A stretch of 64,000 bases of DNA, from positions 62,001 to 126,000 of the forward strand of contig JAPMXV010000055.1 in the NCBI GenBank assembly GCA_026936335.1. Reading direction: 5' to 3'. Made by a program: the position numbers and the translations under genes. This DNA comes from Mantamonas sphyraenae. Its lineage: Eukaryota > CRuMs > Mantamonadidae. This document shows positions 36,347-47,811 of the stretch, piece by piece (within the stretch, counting starts at the first letter, position 1; each line of letters starts with the position of its first letter). Below the pieces are notes generated by a model, which ran no database searches, had not been told where the DNA came from, and worked only from the letters and a program-made list of their open reading frames with translations.

Positions 36347-36372
36347 AAGGCGGCGGCGGAGGCCGCGGCTGC

Positions 36373-37728
36373 TCATCCCCCCGTGGACAGCAGACCGCTG
36401 TCGTCGGGCAGACCGTACGTGACTGTGACCCAATACTGCATGAGGGCAACAAACACAAACAGCGCAAACATCCCGTTCCCGTGTTGCACGTTGAGCTCGC
36501 GGAAATACCAGCATACCAGCCCAGCAGCAAGGGCACACAGCGCCAGCGTGCCGATGCTAAACGGAAATGCAGGCACGTCCCATTCAAACTCCTTCACCAC
36601 GCCGTAGATGCTAAACACACCCGTCAGCAGTGTCGTCTTGGAGATGGTCCCGCCCACCAGGTTGCTCACCGCCACATTGATTGACGACGACTTGCCCTTC
36701 CGTGCCATCTGAATCGACTCCATGATTTCCGGCGCCTCACTGGCCACGGGGGCCAAGAAGAATGCCAGCAGCGTCGGTGACAAGCCCAGCGTGCTTGCCA
36801 GCTTCACAACCTCTTCAATGAACGGCTCGCTCGACACAAAGATCAGCAGGCCGCCAACCACAAGATATCCAATGCCCTTGCTCAGTGGCTCCTCCTCTTC
36901 GTCGTCGTCCGAGTCGCTGTCGTGTCCTGTCCGTGTGTGCGCGTGTGTGTGTGTCAGTCGGTGCCGCACGCGACTCTGCACCGTCTCGTCTCCCGCCTCC
37001 CCCCACCTACCTGCTTCCACATCCTGTTCAACGTCGTCCTCTTTGGCGTCGTCTCCACCGCGAGACGGCTCCTGCTTGCTTGTCAGCGTGTAGTACAGGA
37101 ACCAGCCGTATTCCAGCACGCCAACCACTCCCAGCAGCATGTTGAAGCCGACCAGGGCACACACAAACGTGCCCACGGTACTTGCAGCCAGAATCAGCGC
37201 CTGGCGACGCACCGAAGGGAACAAGTACAGCGTCCCTGTGCGTCGAGCCTGCGTGCCAACCCAGAACACACACGCCACAGCCACAGTGCACACAACTGGA
37301 GTCACACAGGCAGGCAGGGACACACACACACACACACACACACCCATGCATCATGCAGCCAAAACACAAATCCCACACAACATCCCGCACAGCGGGGGTG
37401 TTCCATTCCATCCGCAGTGTACATTGCACCACCCCCCACGTAGGCACGCGCATATTTTGTCAGATGGCGCCTTGACCCCGTAGCCCCAACCTTTTGCGCA
37501 CCGTCACTCACCAATGGCACTGCCGCTGATGGCCCCCGTGGCAAAGCGCACGTTGCCAGACTCCAACGCACTCAGCAGGAAGATGGCTTCGGGCAGCGTG
37601 TTCAACCACGCCACCACCAGGCCGCCCACAATGCTCGCATCAAAGTGGTCTCCCAGAATCTCCCCTCCCTCGCCCACCAGGTAGGATGCCACCATCAGCA
37701 AGACAAAGGTGCCAACCAAGACCAGCAT
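36373..37728 (-). CDS. Na+/Ca2+ exchanger superfamily (CaCA) membrane protein
   Basis: Exons 37728-37512, 37295-37011 and 36926-36373 give 351 residues. Two Na_Ca_ex half-domains face each other. Alpha-1 contains GGLVVAWLNTLPEAIFLLSA and alpha-2 contains FFLAPVASEAPEIMESIQMA, the acidic signature repeats that coordinate the cation. An acidic cytosolic loop (DSDSDDDEEEE) separates the halves. About ten hydrophobic segments are visible. The arrangement suggests a short cation/Ca2+ exchanger like bacterial YrbG rather than an animal NCX with Calx-beta domains. The ion specificity is not deducible. Introns carry CA-rich stretches (37321-37342) and GACTGACAC. The start lies 36 nt after the stop of the SPRY-IQ gene on the same strand. 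Confidence 0.8.
37321..37342. repeat. CA dinucleotide repeat in exchanger intron
   Basis: A run of about eleven CA units on the plus strand lies in intron 1 of the exchanger gene. It is non-coding. Confidence 0.9.
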
Positions 37729-37764
37729 TTGCTCCTCCCTTGTTGGTGTTTGGCGTTGGTCTGG

Positions 37765-40700
37765 TCAGCGCTTCATTCCTGCCCTCAATCCGGTTTCCGT
37801 GTTGCGACGCAACAGCGGGGGTGGCCCACGACGTGACAGCCGTCTCGAGGGATCCAAATGCGTGGACGTCTGCGTGTCATGCGAGCCCGTGGTGCTGGTG
37901 CTGGTCGCCTTGCGCAGCGTGGCTGTGTTTTGCGACTGAATGCTGTGTGTGCTGTGCACGGAGCCAGACGTCATCAGCGTGCCACGACGTCGCTGGTTGT
38001 TGCTCGACTGCAGACGCGCACTCAGTGAGTCCTCACTGTCCCGTTCCAACAGTGACGACGTGCTCGCCTGCGATGTCAGCATGGGCAGAAGCACGCGTTT
38101 CGACACGTGCAATCCAGTCACCTCGTATGCAGCCATATCAGGCGCACACTTGCGCAATGCCATCACCATGGCCTGCAAGAACAGTGCATCTTGGTGCTTG
38201 TGCCACACAAACACCAAGCGACGCACCCAGAACCCCCGCCAGCATGCCTGGATCCTCACCGCCGCCGCCGTACGCTTGCGCACCAGACGCTTCAGCTCCA
38301 CGCGTGACTTCCACCGCCGGTACATGTGTTGGATGCGCATCACCGCGCGCGTCAGACGCGCCAACTTGAACGACTCACGCATGTGTGTGCCCGCTCGCAC
38401 CAGCTTCCTTCGCCGTTCGTAGTCCCATCCTCGTCGTGTGTGATGCCCTCGGTACATGCGCTGGATGTTCACCGCCGCCCGTGTGGCCCTGTGCAGCCTG
38501 TACCACCGCTGCACCTTGGTCGTTGCAAAGCGCATCTCAAACAGCTGCAGCTTCAGGAACCGGGCCACCACCTTGGCCATGGCCTTGCGTCGGTGGTACC
38601 TCCAGTTGCGCTGGATGGTCCACGCCGCGTTTTGCAGGTCGATGTACGGGTGGCCAAAGTGTGCCAGGCCGCCGTACACCTTGCGTGCCCGGTAGCCGCG
38701 GTACACCCGTTGGATGAGCACCACGGCGTTCATCCGCTTCAGGCGCACCGTACTCACGTGGTACCTCGCCCACTCCTGGATACGCCGTGCGGCCCAGCTC
38801 CGCTTGGCCATCAGCTCGCGCCGGTGTGCACGCGCGAGATGCGATCGCACCGCGTGTTGGATGATCACACTGGCGTTGTGCTCTGTGTGTGCCTTGGGCG
38901 GGAACGCAGACCAGCAGAACGGCTTTGGATACTCCAGCGAACTCCGGAACGCCACTGCTTCGCTCACCTCCCGCTGTCGTTCCCGCTCTTCCGCCATCCG
39001 CTTTGCACGGCGCCTGTCTGCACGCGCACGTGCCTTGCTACCATCCTCGTCGTCTGTCACGTCTTCCTCCTCATCCTCTGCGCCCCCGTTACGCTGCAGC
39101 TGTTGCTCTGCGCTCTCCTCAAACCCACCGTACTCGTTGTTCAGAGTCAGGAACGCGTCGCAGCCAAACGCATCCTCCGGCAGGTGCAGGAACGGATACG
39201 CGCCAAAGTTCACCATCAGAGACGGGATAGTACTCGCCCTTGTTGGGTGCAGGCCCGCTCTCGTCCGCAGACACCGTCGTGATGTTGTCAAACGCCTGGT
39301 CAAACAGATCGCTCACGTCTGACGGCGACGACGATCGCACAAACCGGTCCATGTGCTCCCGGATCACTGTGCGTTGGTCTGTGCTCAGACGCCTGTCAAA
39401 AGACGTCATGTGCGACAGCATGCTCGGTGTGGGCGATACATGGCCGTCCATCGCATCGGTGGAGCTCACATCCGAGTTGCTGCGCGACCTACCATTCCCA
39501 GTCGCCATCATCGCCGCTCCAGTCCCAGCCACCTTGCTCACCGTCAACGTGATGTTGCTACTGGATGGCATGCCTGCGTCTGAATCCATCTTGATGTCCC
39601 CCATGCGGCTGGGTCCTCCACCTTGGGACCAGAACACATCCGGAGTGCGCAGAGCACGCAGGTTGGCATATGTAAAGTCGTCCAGTGCATCCTTGGCCAT
39701 GCTGCGGCCTCGGATTGCCATGGACGGAATCAGCTGCTCTTTGCGGATCAGCTGGCCGTGCTCGCGCTGCACGTCTTCGGCAAACGCCTCGGCATCCACA
39801 CCGAATGCATGGCCCATGTATTCGCCGTCAATGTACAGGCCCAGCACACCGGAATTCAGATCCGCCAGGAATCCGAGCACTTGGCACGAGTGGATGGCCT
39901 TGCGCCACGTGAACGAGTCCACATACGGGTAGCGCACCGAGTCGTGGAACACAGAGCCGTCCGAGGCAAACCCAAAGCTTTCCGGGTCGCTGCCTGGGTA
40001 TTCGCTCTCGGACAGTGGATTGATGGTCCATCCAATGCGCCACTCGGTGCCTTCGACCACGTGCACCTCAAAATAGAAACGCGACGACATTTCCAGGCGC
40101 GAGTCCATCTGGTCCAGCACGCCGAGCACCCCGGCCTTGATCGCCTGCTCCCCATGCAGTGACATCAGCGACCCACCGGGTACAGAGTAGCCCAGCGTGT
40201 CCAGTCGCTCCTGTACAAGCACCTTTGTCATCGACGGCCGCGACAGGATGTTGGCGTGCAGCATATGGGACGGATGTGCAGCGTCCAGCAGCCGCGCGAG
40301 CGTGCGGATGGCCGTCACCGTGGCCGCCACGTCTTTGATGGCCGGCTTTGCCTGTGCAATCATGTCACGCACCATAGGCCTGTCGGATCGCCGAATCATC
40401 CACGGTCCCTCTGTGGCACGCACCTGCGCCCACGTCGGATTCTGAGTACGTGGTGCCGTGTTGGCACAAGACAAGTCGCCGTTTTCCAGACGGATGTACG
40501 GCGAGCGATCCAACGGGTTCAGCGTAATCTTGCGGTGCAGCTTGTTGGACGCATCGGACGCCTTGACGCGTCCCAACGCAAGTCCCTCGTCGTGCAGCCG
40601 TGTCAGCAGCGCCTCCTTCTGCTCCTGCACCATGTTGCGACTGGCACGCGCCAGCAGCTCGCCAAACCGTGTGACCAGACTCGGGCCGTGCGTGAAGCTT

Positions 40701-42191
40701 TCATGCAGTTCGCTCTCGCGCTTCTTGCTCCGTTCGTACAACTCGTGCGCCAGCTTCTCCCTGTGTTCCGGGACACGCAGGAGCAACACGCGCTCCCGTC
40801 GGATCAATTCGATGCGTTCCATGCGCTTGAGTCGCGTGCGCTCCTGCGGGTTGATGATGGCGGCAATGCCGTCTGTGCGCAACGCCGCTGCCTCCTTCAT
40901 GCGGTCCACCTCCTCACTGAGCGACTGGATGCGCTGTAGGTCCTTCTTGTCGGCCGCCGTGCTCTCTTTGGCCTGCAGAAGCATGTATGCACGTGCCGAG
41001 CTTGCCCACTCCTCCACCATCTGCGTCTCCTTTTGCATCACCTCGCTCTTTGTCACCATCACTTCAGCAGTCGTCAGCGCCTCGTCCTTGATCTTGTACC
41101 ATTCCAGGTTTTCGATGTTGCCCTGGTATCCATCGCCGTCGTCGCTGCTCGAATCGGAATCCGAAAACGTGCCTGTGGCCACGGCGTCGCCCACCTGCTG
41201 CATCAGATTCGTTGACGACCCTCGCCGTCGCGCAATCATCGATCTGCGCCGCGACATGGTGCTCACTCGTGACTGTACACTGCCTCGTCGGCTGCCTCCG
41301 TGTTGCGTCCCTCCTGCCACGCTGTTGCGTCCCCGGCCGCGCACTACAGACCCTGCCAGCGGATGCCCGCCGGGTCCCACTCCTCGCCGGCCCGTTGCCG
41401 TCGACCGGGCACGCGACACACGCGACACACGCGACATTGAATCTGAAACCTGTTCGCCCGCCTCTCCTTCCTCGTCCTCAGAGAGCTCCTCGTCCGAGAA
41501 GCCCAGAAACTCGTCGGGTTCGCCGAGCTCAAAGTCACCCGTGCTGTGTGCCGAGATGAGCACGTTTGTCAGGTTCTCGGCACGTTTGGCAGCTCTGCAG
41601 CGCGGGTGTCACGTGTGCGTGTGTGGGTGAACACAGTGCTGTGTGTGTCAGGTGTTGTGCTGAGTGGGAGCGAGAAAAGGCAAAACGCAACGGCTCGCAA
41701 CGAAAGGACCAAACTGCAAAAACGCACCCGCTTTGCGCCTGTTCGTCCTCAAACTTGCGCTTCTCACGATCTGCCGCTCGGCGTTGATTGAGACGCAAGT
41801 TGAAGTCTGTGATGGAGCCTGTCTTGGCTTGCTGCAGCTCGTGGCGGAGGATCTTCTTGCGGCCACGAAAGGTCACTCGCTCGTAGCTCAGACCACGCTG
41901 GGTCTCCTGCGCATTGAACTCCATGTCCTTGCGCTCCTTGCTCACTTGCTGCGTGGATTGCTCCCCCTTGTCCTTGTTGCGCTTGCGTCGTCGCGAATTG
42001 CTGCGTCGGTTGCCAGACGACGCTTTCGTTGCCACAGGCGGGTCCTCAGGCACGCCCACATCCGTCACCTGAACCAAACCCCCTTCGGATACGTCCGGGA
42101 TGGCAATGCGCGCCTCCACGCCCTCTGAGCCGCCGCTTCCGTGTGCCACGTTGTGTGTGGAGTCGATCGGCGGCAGCGACACGCCAGACAT
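37765..42191 (-). CDS. Large SPRY-domain plus multi-IQ-motif protein (one suspected indel)
   Basis: Exons 42191-41728 and 41594-37765 give about 1,430 residues once one base near 39,220 is discounted. The N-terminal part is basic and disordered, then helical (YKIKDEALTTAEVMVTKSEV). A SPRY-like domain follows (SSRFYFEVHVVEGTEWRIGW, GSVFHDSVRYPYV, LGLYIDGEYMG). Its closing motif is split by the frame change: GEYYP in one frame, SLMVNFGAYPFLHLP in the next, and together they form the usual SPRY ending. At least seven IQ motifs follow (for example VIIQHAVRSHLARAHRREL, VLIQRVYRGYRARKVYGG, VNIQRMYRGHHTRRG), which bind calmodulin or EF-hand light chains. The C-terminus is Ser/Thr-rich. SPRY+IQ proteins of this size are often axonemal. 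No orthologue name is justified. Confidence 0.8.
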
Positions 42192-42840
42192 CGTCGTTCG
42201 TTTGGTCTCCTGCGCGCATGAACCATTCCGTCTCAGCTGCGACCCTCCATCAACGTGTCAAGCTGGGGTCGGTGACGTGACCAGAGGCAGGACCAGCAGG
42301 CTCTCTGGCAAGATTGCAGGACCAGGACCGATGCGCCGGCGGGGCCACACGGACGCACTCTTCAAAAGCGGGTTTGGCCTGTGGACTCGTCGTGTGGTCG
42401 CTTCGGCGGCTCTCATGGCGGCTGTTTGCAGTGGCCTTGCTTCGTAGACAAAGGGTGCAGAGAAATGAGGGAGGTCTCGTCGCCGAGACGTCCCGGCAGC
42501 AACTGGTTGCGGCGTGCTCGGCTGCTTTCCTCACAGCCTTGCTCGTTCGCTTCCGCCTCAAAACGTTGTTTTGTAACATTTTCATTGTGCATGGTTCACG
42601 TCCCCTTCCTCTTCACAGCCTCCCCGACCCTGATGGGCCGGGGCGGACGCAGGTTTTGCATGCATGCCCTTTGCCAGCCTTTCCCCCTCCCTCCTGCCCA
42701 CCACATGCGTCGAATCCATGCACGCCCATGTGGACCCCTGTACAGTCATTGCCGGGCCGTATGGATGTGTTTCCACAGAGCTCACAACCAAAATGAATCC
42801 ACAAACTTGCACGTCCGCTGTCCTTTTTGCGCTGCGCTGA
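42192..42840. other. Intergenic region with no supported gene
   Basis: About 650 nt between the start of the SPRY-IQ gene and the edge of inverted duplication 2. It should hold the SPRY-IQ promoter. Short open frames exist on both strands, including a small Cys-containing one on the minus strand at 42613-42804, but none shows a recognisable domain or splice context. Confidence 0.4.
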
Positions 42841-42984
42841 CGTGCTGCCTCTTCCTTGGCCACTTCCATCTCTTCTTGCATCTCCTGTCCATCCTCTTGC
42901 TCCTCATGCTCCTCCTTCTGCACTTGCGCCCCTTGCTCCGCATTTGTGGCCTGGTCCGCTCCTCCAGCGTTTGCCCTGTTCCCC
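42841..42984 (-). pseudogene. Internal fragment of signal-anchor acidic protein gene
   Basis: Encodes roughly residues GNRANAGGADQATNAEQ through EMEVAKEEAA of the protein at 52749-53261, without its start, hydrophobic segment or C-terminus. On the minus strand it runs on in frame into unrelated sequence. Arm A is therefore a truncated derivative, and this fragment is not expected to make the protein. Confidence 0.75.
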
Positions 42985-43125
42985 TTTGTGTCACAATGCA
43001 CGGTGTGTGGCGAGTGAGGCGGTGGCAATGATGGACAGGTGGAGAGTTGGGTCGGTGGTGTGTGAGTGAGAAGGAGTGAGTGTGGAATGATCCGCGCTGG
43101 GCCGTGCAAACACTCAGAAGAAGCA

Positions 43126-43486
43126 ATGGACTCGGCATCGACGGCAGTGGTGGGCACGATTATTTATGCCATTGTGTGGCTGGCAGGCATGGTGTTTGTG
43201 CAGACGAAGCACAAGTCGCAGATTCCGTGAGTGGCAGTGGGAGTTGTGGGAGACGGGGTGGCGTGGGAGGGGTGGGCGGCTGACACACCAGGTGGTGTCT
43301 GTGTCTGGATGGATGTGTGTGGGGGGGGGTTGTCGTTGAATACGTGGGATACGATGCAGGTTCTATCGGGTGCTTGTGTCGATGACTGTGGCGTGCATGT
43401 GGCTGATGTGGCTGGTGGTGTTCTTGTCGCAGATGAACCCGGTGGCGTTCCCGCTGCGGCCTCCTCAGGGCCAGGGGGAGCACTGA
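43126..43486 (+). CDS. ATP6V0E: V-type proton ATPase V0 subunit e, copy A
   Basis: Exons 43126-43226 and 43360-43486 encode 75 residues with two TM segments. The first is TAVVGTIIYAIVWLAGMVFV and the second VLVSMTVACMWLMWLVVFL, followed by the family motif SQMNPVAFPLRPP (compare the LAQLNPL motif of subunit e). The subunit is an essential small component of the membrane V0 sector that acidifies vacuoles and endosomes. The real acceptor is GATGCAG at 43359; an earlier CAG just after the GGCTGACAC box would put a stop in frame. The family match rests on length, two TM helices and the QMNP motif. Confidence 0.83.
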
Positions 43487-44073
43487 TGAGATGAAGGAGA
43501 GGAGGAGAGAAGTGAGAAGGGGAACGAGGGAAGGAGGAGACGAGACGAGGAGGAGTTGATGAGAGACAGGGGATGGAGGAAGGAGGAGGGAGAAAGGCGG
43601 AGGAGGGCGTGGGGCTGGACGGCGGCGTGGACAAGAGCGTGTGTGGGAGGCAGGAGAAGGAAATGACACGTAATGACAGAAGGATGTGAGAGATGGATGT
43701 GTGGGAGGAGGGAAGGCAGGTGTGGGGATAGGCGGGGGCATGTGAGTGTGGAGGACGGGGGCCAGGAGCTGGGGTCGGCTGAATGTGCTCGGGAGGGGAG
43801 GGCAGAGCAGAGCATGGGAAGGGATGGAGAAGGAACGCAGAGGGGCCGGGGGAGAGAGAGATGACGAGAGAGGCGGGAGAGGACACAGCGCGAGAGCAGA
43901 GGGATGGATGGATGGTTGCATGCACCCCTAAACGTGGAGTGCGTGAATCTTTGTATTCTCCCCTGCTGGTGTGACTGTGTCCCTGACATGCTCTGTTCTG
44001 CTCTGCCGATGCCATCCTTGCTTGGCACCCACTCTGCTTCCGTCTCTGCACTCACTTTGCAATTGCCGGTCGT

Positions 44074-45363
44074 TCAAAGGTCGCTGTCGGAGCGAGCGAT
44101 CCATGCTAGCGCGCCAAAGAGCGCTGCCATGGACGCTGTCAGCACCAACGGGTCGACCTTTGCTCTGCGCACCTCGCCTCTTTGGTCTTTCACACTGTGC
44201 ACGCTTGCATCGTCGTGGTGTGGCGAGTCTTGCGTCGTCGTCCGTTGTGTCCTGTCTTCTTGCGCGCCAAAGGCACTTCCAGCCTCGGCTGGGGTCTGGA
44301 CAGGACTCCCATGGTGCATTGTCACCGGGTCCTGTGTATCCTGTGTGGGTTGATCTTTGGGCAGGAGCTCATCCAATTGTCGTTGAGCGTCCGAGGCTGC
44401 TGGGTGTTCGGAAAAGCCGTCGATCACCTGCTTCAGCATGGCAATCTGGTCTTCAGTGCGTCCTTGCAGCCTGTAACATGTGGCCAGGTGCATGATAGAC
44501 AGCACGTCGGCCTCGTCCGCTGCCATGGCTGTGCGCAGGGACTCCTCGGCCGATGGCAGCTGGCCCAGCTTCATGTGAGTGAGCCCCAGGTTGGCGTGTG
44601 CATTACCACACAGAGGATCCAGTTGCACCGCACGCTCAAAGTATGCCAATGCCTCTTTGTACTTGCCGTGTTGCTCCAGCACGACCCCGATGTTGTTGGC
44701 GAGTTCGGCGCTGGGTTCCAGCTCCAGCTGCCTGCTGAGATGCACCACAGCTCGCTGATACATGTCCAGCGACAGATACACAGACCCCAGGTAGGAATGA
44801 GCGCGTGGGTTGTTTTCGTTGACCACCAGGGCTTCCTTGAGATACACAAGCGCCCCTTCGGTGTCGTCCAGAGCCACGCAGCATCGCGCGCACTCCACAC
44901 AGCATTGGTCTCCCACTGTGTATCCATTGCGTGCGCTCACACTTTTGGTGGTATATGCAGTGTCTGCGGCCACACCCATTGGGCCACTGTTGCTGCTGCT
45001 GCTTGCCAGCTGCTCGTCTTGCAACCCTTCGGCGTCGACCAAATATAGCAGCTCAAACACCTCCAGGGCCTCTTCGTATTCGCCCAACTTCATGTACGCC
45101 ATGCCCATTGTGTAGGCCACCTCACAGTGCATCACCTCATCGAGTTCACCTTCTTGTTCTGGAAGCAACTCCAGCAGCCGTTGCGCAGTTGCCACGCAGC
45201 GCGCCATTTCCCCGGCGTCGAAGCTTACGTCCACAAGCAACCGCAGTACTGCCACATTGTCCTCTTGCAGATCCTTGGCCTTGCGCAACATGTTCATGGC
45301 CGCCGATAGCAGGTTACGGTCTTGATAGCTCTTGGCTGCGGCCAGCAGCTCCTCCACGTCCAT
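44074..45363 (-). CDS. Tail-anchored TPR protein
   Basis: Single exon, 429 residues. Tetratricopeptide repeats cover most of the protein, for example AYTMGMAYMKLGEYEEALEV, AHSYLGSVYLSLDMYQRAVV, ANNIGVVLEQHGKYKEALAY and AHANLGLTHMKLGQLPSAEE. A polar linker and one hydrophobic segment (PLVLTASMAALFGALAWIA) followed by a short charged end indicate a C-terminal membrane anchor, probably in the ER, mitochondrial or peroxisomal outer membrane. TPR units bind peptide tails of partner proteins. It is not assignable to a named orthologue. It is divergent from RBBP5 (119 nt) and its stop lies 15 nt from arm A of duplication 2. Confidence 0.82.
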   Translation of the reverse strand: MDVEELLAAAKSYQDRNLLSAAMNMLRKAKDLQEDNVAVLRLLVDVSFDAGEMARCVATAQRLLELLPEQEGELDEVMHCEVAYTMGMAYMKLGEYEEALEVFELLYLVDAEGLQDEQLASSSSNSGPMGVAADTAYTTKSVSARNGYTVGDQCCVECARCCVALDDTEGALVYLKEALVVNENNPRAHSYLGSVYLSLDMYQRAVVHLSRQLELEPSAELANNIGVVLEQHGKYKEALAYFERAVQLDPLCGNAHANLGLTHMKLGQLPSAEESLRTAMAADEADVLSIMHLATCYRLQGRTEDQIAMLKQVIDGFSEHPAASDAQRQLDELLPKDQPTQDTQDPVTMHHGSPVQTPAEAGSAFGAQEDRTQRTTTQDSPHHDDASVHSVKDQRGEVRRAKVDPLVLTASMAALFGALAWIARSDSDL

Positions 45364-45442
45364 GGCCTGGCTGCGCCAGCGCCGTCGCCGCCATCTCTCA
45401 TTGTTCGTGCAGCACAACTTCTGTACACACCTCCTTCTACAC

Positions 45443-45467
45443 ACACACATACACACACACACACACA
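45443..45467. repeat. CA dinucleotide repeat upstream of RBBP5
   Basis: A short CA-rich tract in the 5' leader/promoter region of RBBP5, just upstream of its ATG. The region also serves the divergent TPR gene. Confidence 0.8.
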
Positions 45468-45482
45468 CTTGCATCCACGAGC

Positions 45483-47293
45483 ATGAGCAACGGCCTGACG
45501 CTGGATCCGCTTGATCCAACCTCGGACAACTTTGGCCTTCAGCGAGAGTACGTGGGCCTGAAGCACAACACAGGAATGACCACCACGGTGGCATTCAATC
45601 CACAAGGCACTCTCCTCGCTGTAGGGCGCATCCAGGGCTCTATCGGCGTGTACGACACCCTCACGCGTGCTCCTGTGCACGACGACTTTCTGCTCGGCAT
45701 CGCCAAGCAAGCTGTCACCCGCATCTGGTAGGTACAGCCCCAAACACACGCATCCCCCAACGTCCAGTGCGTACAACGTTTCCTGTGCGCCGCTTTGTTG
45801 TGTCCTTTCGTCTCTCTCTCTCTCTGTGCGCGCGTGTTTGTGTGTCCTGGGTGTCAACGCTGATCACACCCCTCACCCTTCACTCCCGATTTCCACCCGC
45901 AACCCGGTGGCCCTCCACAGTTGGTCTCGTTCGGGACGCTACATTATGTCTGTACAAGAGATTGCAGTGACTCTGTGGGACCTGGTAAGTGTGCGTGTGG
46001 GAGGAAGCAGCTGTGGCGCGTGGTGGCCTGCTGACACCGCTGGTCCCCGCCAACTCACCCACCATTGACGCGGCAACCAGGCACAAACAAAGCCCGTGGG
46101 CTCGTCTGCCTTTATGGACGAGGGCAAAATCATCCACGCGGACCTTCATCCACTGAAACAGTGAGTTGACGTGTGTTCTGTGCTGCCCATGTGCAGCAGC
46201 AGAGCTTGGGGCTTCGAGGTGGGATGTGCTCCGCCCACAACTCACCCAACTCACCCAACCCACAGCCGACTGGCAGTGGTTTGCCACACAGCAGGCATGC
46301 CCCAGCTGGTAGACTTTGAATCCAACAGCAGGGTGAGCCTGGACTGCATTCGCGAGTACTATCGCAAAGCAAACGAGACAGTGGCGAGTCTCAAGGCCCA
46401 ACAGGCGCAGGCAGCCGGCAACGGCGACACGCCTGCAAGTGGAGGCAACAGCAGACGTCGTGGAGGCGGGGCGGCTCCCAAACTCAAACAGGTTGATTTG
46501 GACTCGCTGTTTGCCTCGGTGGCGATCTTTGATCCTGCGGGCGAAGGCATCATTGTCAGCGTGCTGGACACCATCTTCCTGGTGGACATCAAATCCTTGG
46601 AGCTGGTGGGCTGTTTCCATCTCACTGGATCGCACAACAACAGGCACGCAGTGAGCCAGATGGCACTGGACGAGGCTGGCACTCTGTTGTTGGTGCGCAC
46701 AGAGCGTAGCGTGATGGTGTACGGCATCAGCACCCTCGGCTCCATCATGCCCGTGGGCCAGGCTGCCAGTGTGCTCACAGACTTTCAGGACCACGTCGAC
46801 CAGAAACGCTGGACCACCTTTGCTGTGGGTGGCCACAACATGGTCTCGACAAACTACGTCCTCACTGCCTCGAGTGACGTCGAGCAACATCTAGTGTACA
46901 TGTGGAACATCCAAGGCAAGCTCGACTACACCTTTCACGGCCCGCCCAACGATCCGGTTGTGGATGTGGCGTGGCATCCTCGTGCCCCAACTGCCGTCAC
47001 CGTCTCCAAGAACGGCATGGTTTTCTTCTGGACCCCGGGCTTCACCCAAAAGTTCAGCGCCTTCCAGCACGACTTTGAAGAGCTGCTGGAGAATGTGGAG
47101 TACAAGGAGCGTGAGGACGAGTTTGATGACCTCACCGAGCTCGAAAAGGAGCTGGTCGCTGCCGGCCTTGTCGAGAGCGATGAAGACGTCCAGCAGAGGG
47201 CACAAGATGCAGAGGCTGCCGACGTGGACATCGAGACTGTGGCCTCTGCACCAACTCACCAGTCTTCCATTGTGGCAACCATCGAAGCGGCGC

Positions 47294-47332
<39 letters not shown>

Positions 47333-47607
47333 GCGACGGCGGAGGTGATGCCATGGAACAAGACGATCAACACGGTGCTTCTCTGGTCATGCAGCTCATC
47401 AACAGTCTGGAGGTGGACACTGACGAGGACTTTTTCCCACGAGTGTCTGTAGGCAGCGCGCCCAAGTCTGCCATCAACATGGACTCACTCAAGCGAAGAC
47501 GGGAACAGCTGCAGGCCAAGTACAACGCTGAACAGACGCAGGCGGATGGGGCCGATGTCAAGCGGCAACGCGTTGGGACGGGAGAAGCGGTGGAGGCGGC
47601 CGGGTAG
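45483..47607 (+). CDS. RBBP5: RBBP5 / Swd1, COMPASS-family WD40 subunit
   Basis: Core subunit of histone H3K4 methyltransferase complexes (COMPASS/MLL) in the nucleus. Exons 45483-45727, 45921-45984, 46081-46160 and 46266-47607 encode 576 residues. WD40 blades are visible (TTVAFNPQGTLLAVGRIQG, WSRSGRYIMSVQEIAVTLWD, VVDVAWHPRAPTAVTVSKNG), followed by the diagnostic post-propeller segment DFEELLENVEYKEREDEFD, which contacts ASH2L and the SET domain in known complexes. The C-terminus is low-complexity with a Ser run from AGC repeats (47296-47331). The exon joins TRIC|WSRSG, LWDL|AQTKP and LKH|RLAVV keep the fold. It is convergent with PINX1 (28 nt). Confidence 0.95.
47296..47331 (+). repeat. AGC/polyserine tract in RBBP5
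   Basis: About twelve consecutive AGC codons encode Ser in the disordered C-terminal tail of RBBP5, downstream of the conserved ASH2L-contact segment. Confidence 0.93.
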
Positions 47608-47635
47608 CAATTGCGGCGATGCAATTTCATTCTCT

Positions 47636-47690
47636 TCATTCCAGCTTGCGCAGTCGCTTCTTCTTCTTCTTCGTCTTGGTCTTTGAGTCG

Positions 47691-47727
<37 letters not shown>

Positions 47728-47773
47728 TCTTGCTCTTCTTCTTCTTGGGCGACTTTGTGCTGGTGCGAGTATC

Positions 47774-47811
<38 letters not shown>

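Larger units (their letters stand above)
42841..44058. repeat. Inverted duplication 2, arm A
   Basis: About 1.2 kb nearly identical to the reverse complement of 51514-53022, except that it lacks an internal block of about 293 nt present there (52591-52883). It carries a complete V-ATPase subunit e gene, its AG-rich 3' region and a short internal fragment of the signal-anchor protein gene. The block was lost between two GGGGAA repeats. Confidence 0.92.

Noticed and set aside
34628-36538. 636-codon minus-strand frame opposite CEP95
   Set aside because: It is the antisense shadow of the CEP95 coding exon and has no recognisable domain.
42613-42804. Minus-strand Cys-containing frame (CELCGNTSIRPGNDC)
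   Set aside because: Short, with no conserved spacing, no splice context and an adjacent truncated fragment; not enough to call a gene.
43227-43290. Acceptor CACACCAG right after GGCTGAC in V-ATPase e
   Set aside because: Using it gives a non-homologous, soon-terminated frame; the downstream GATGCAG gives the conserved second TM and QMNP motif.
43160-44055. Pro/Ser/His-rich frames of 200-295 codons in both arms of duplication 2
   Set aside because: They lie antisense to the V-ATPase e gene and its AG-rich 3' region; the compositional bias explains the lack of stops.
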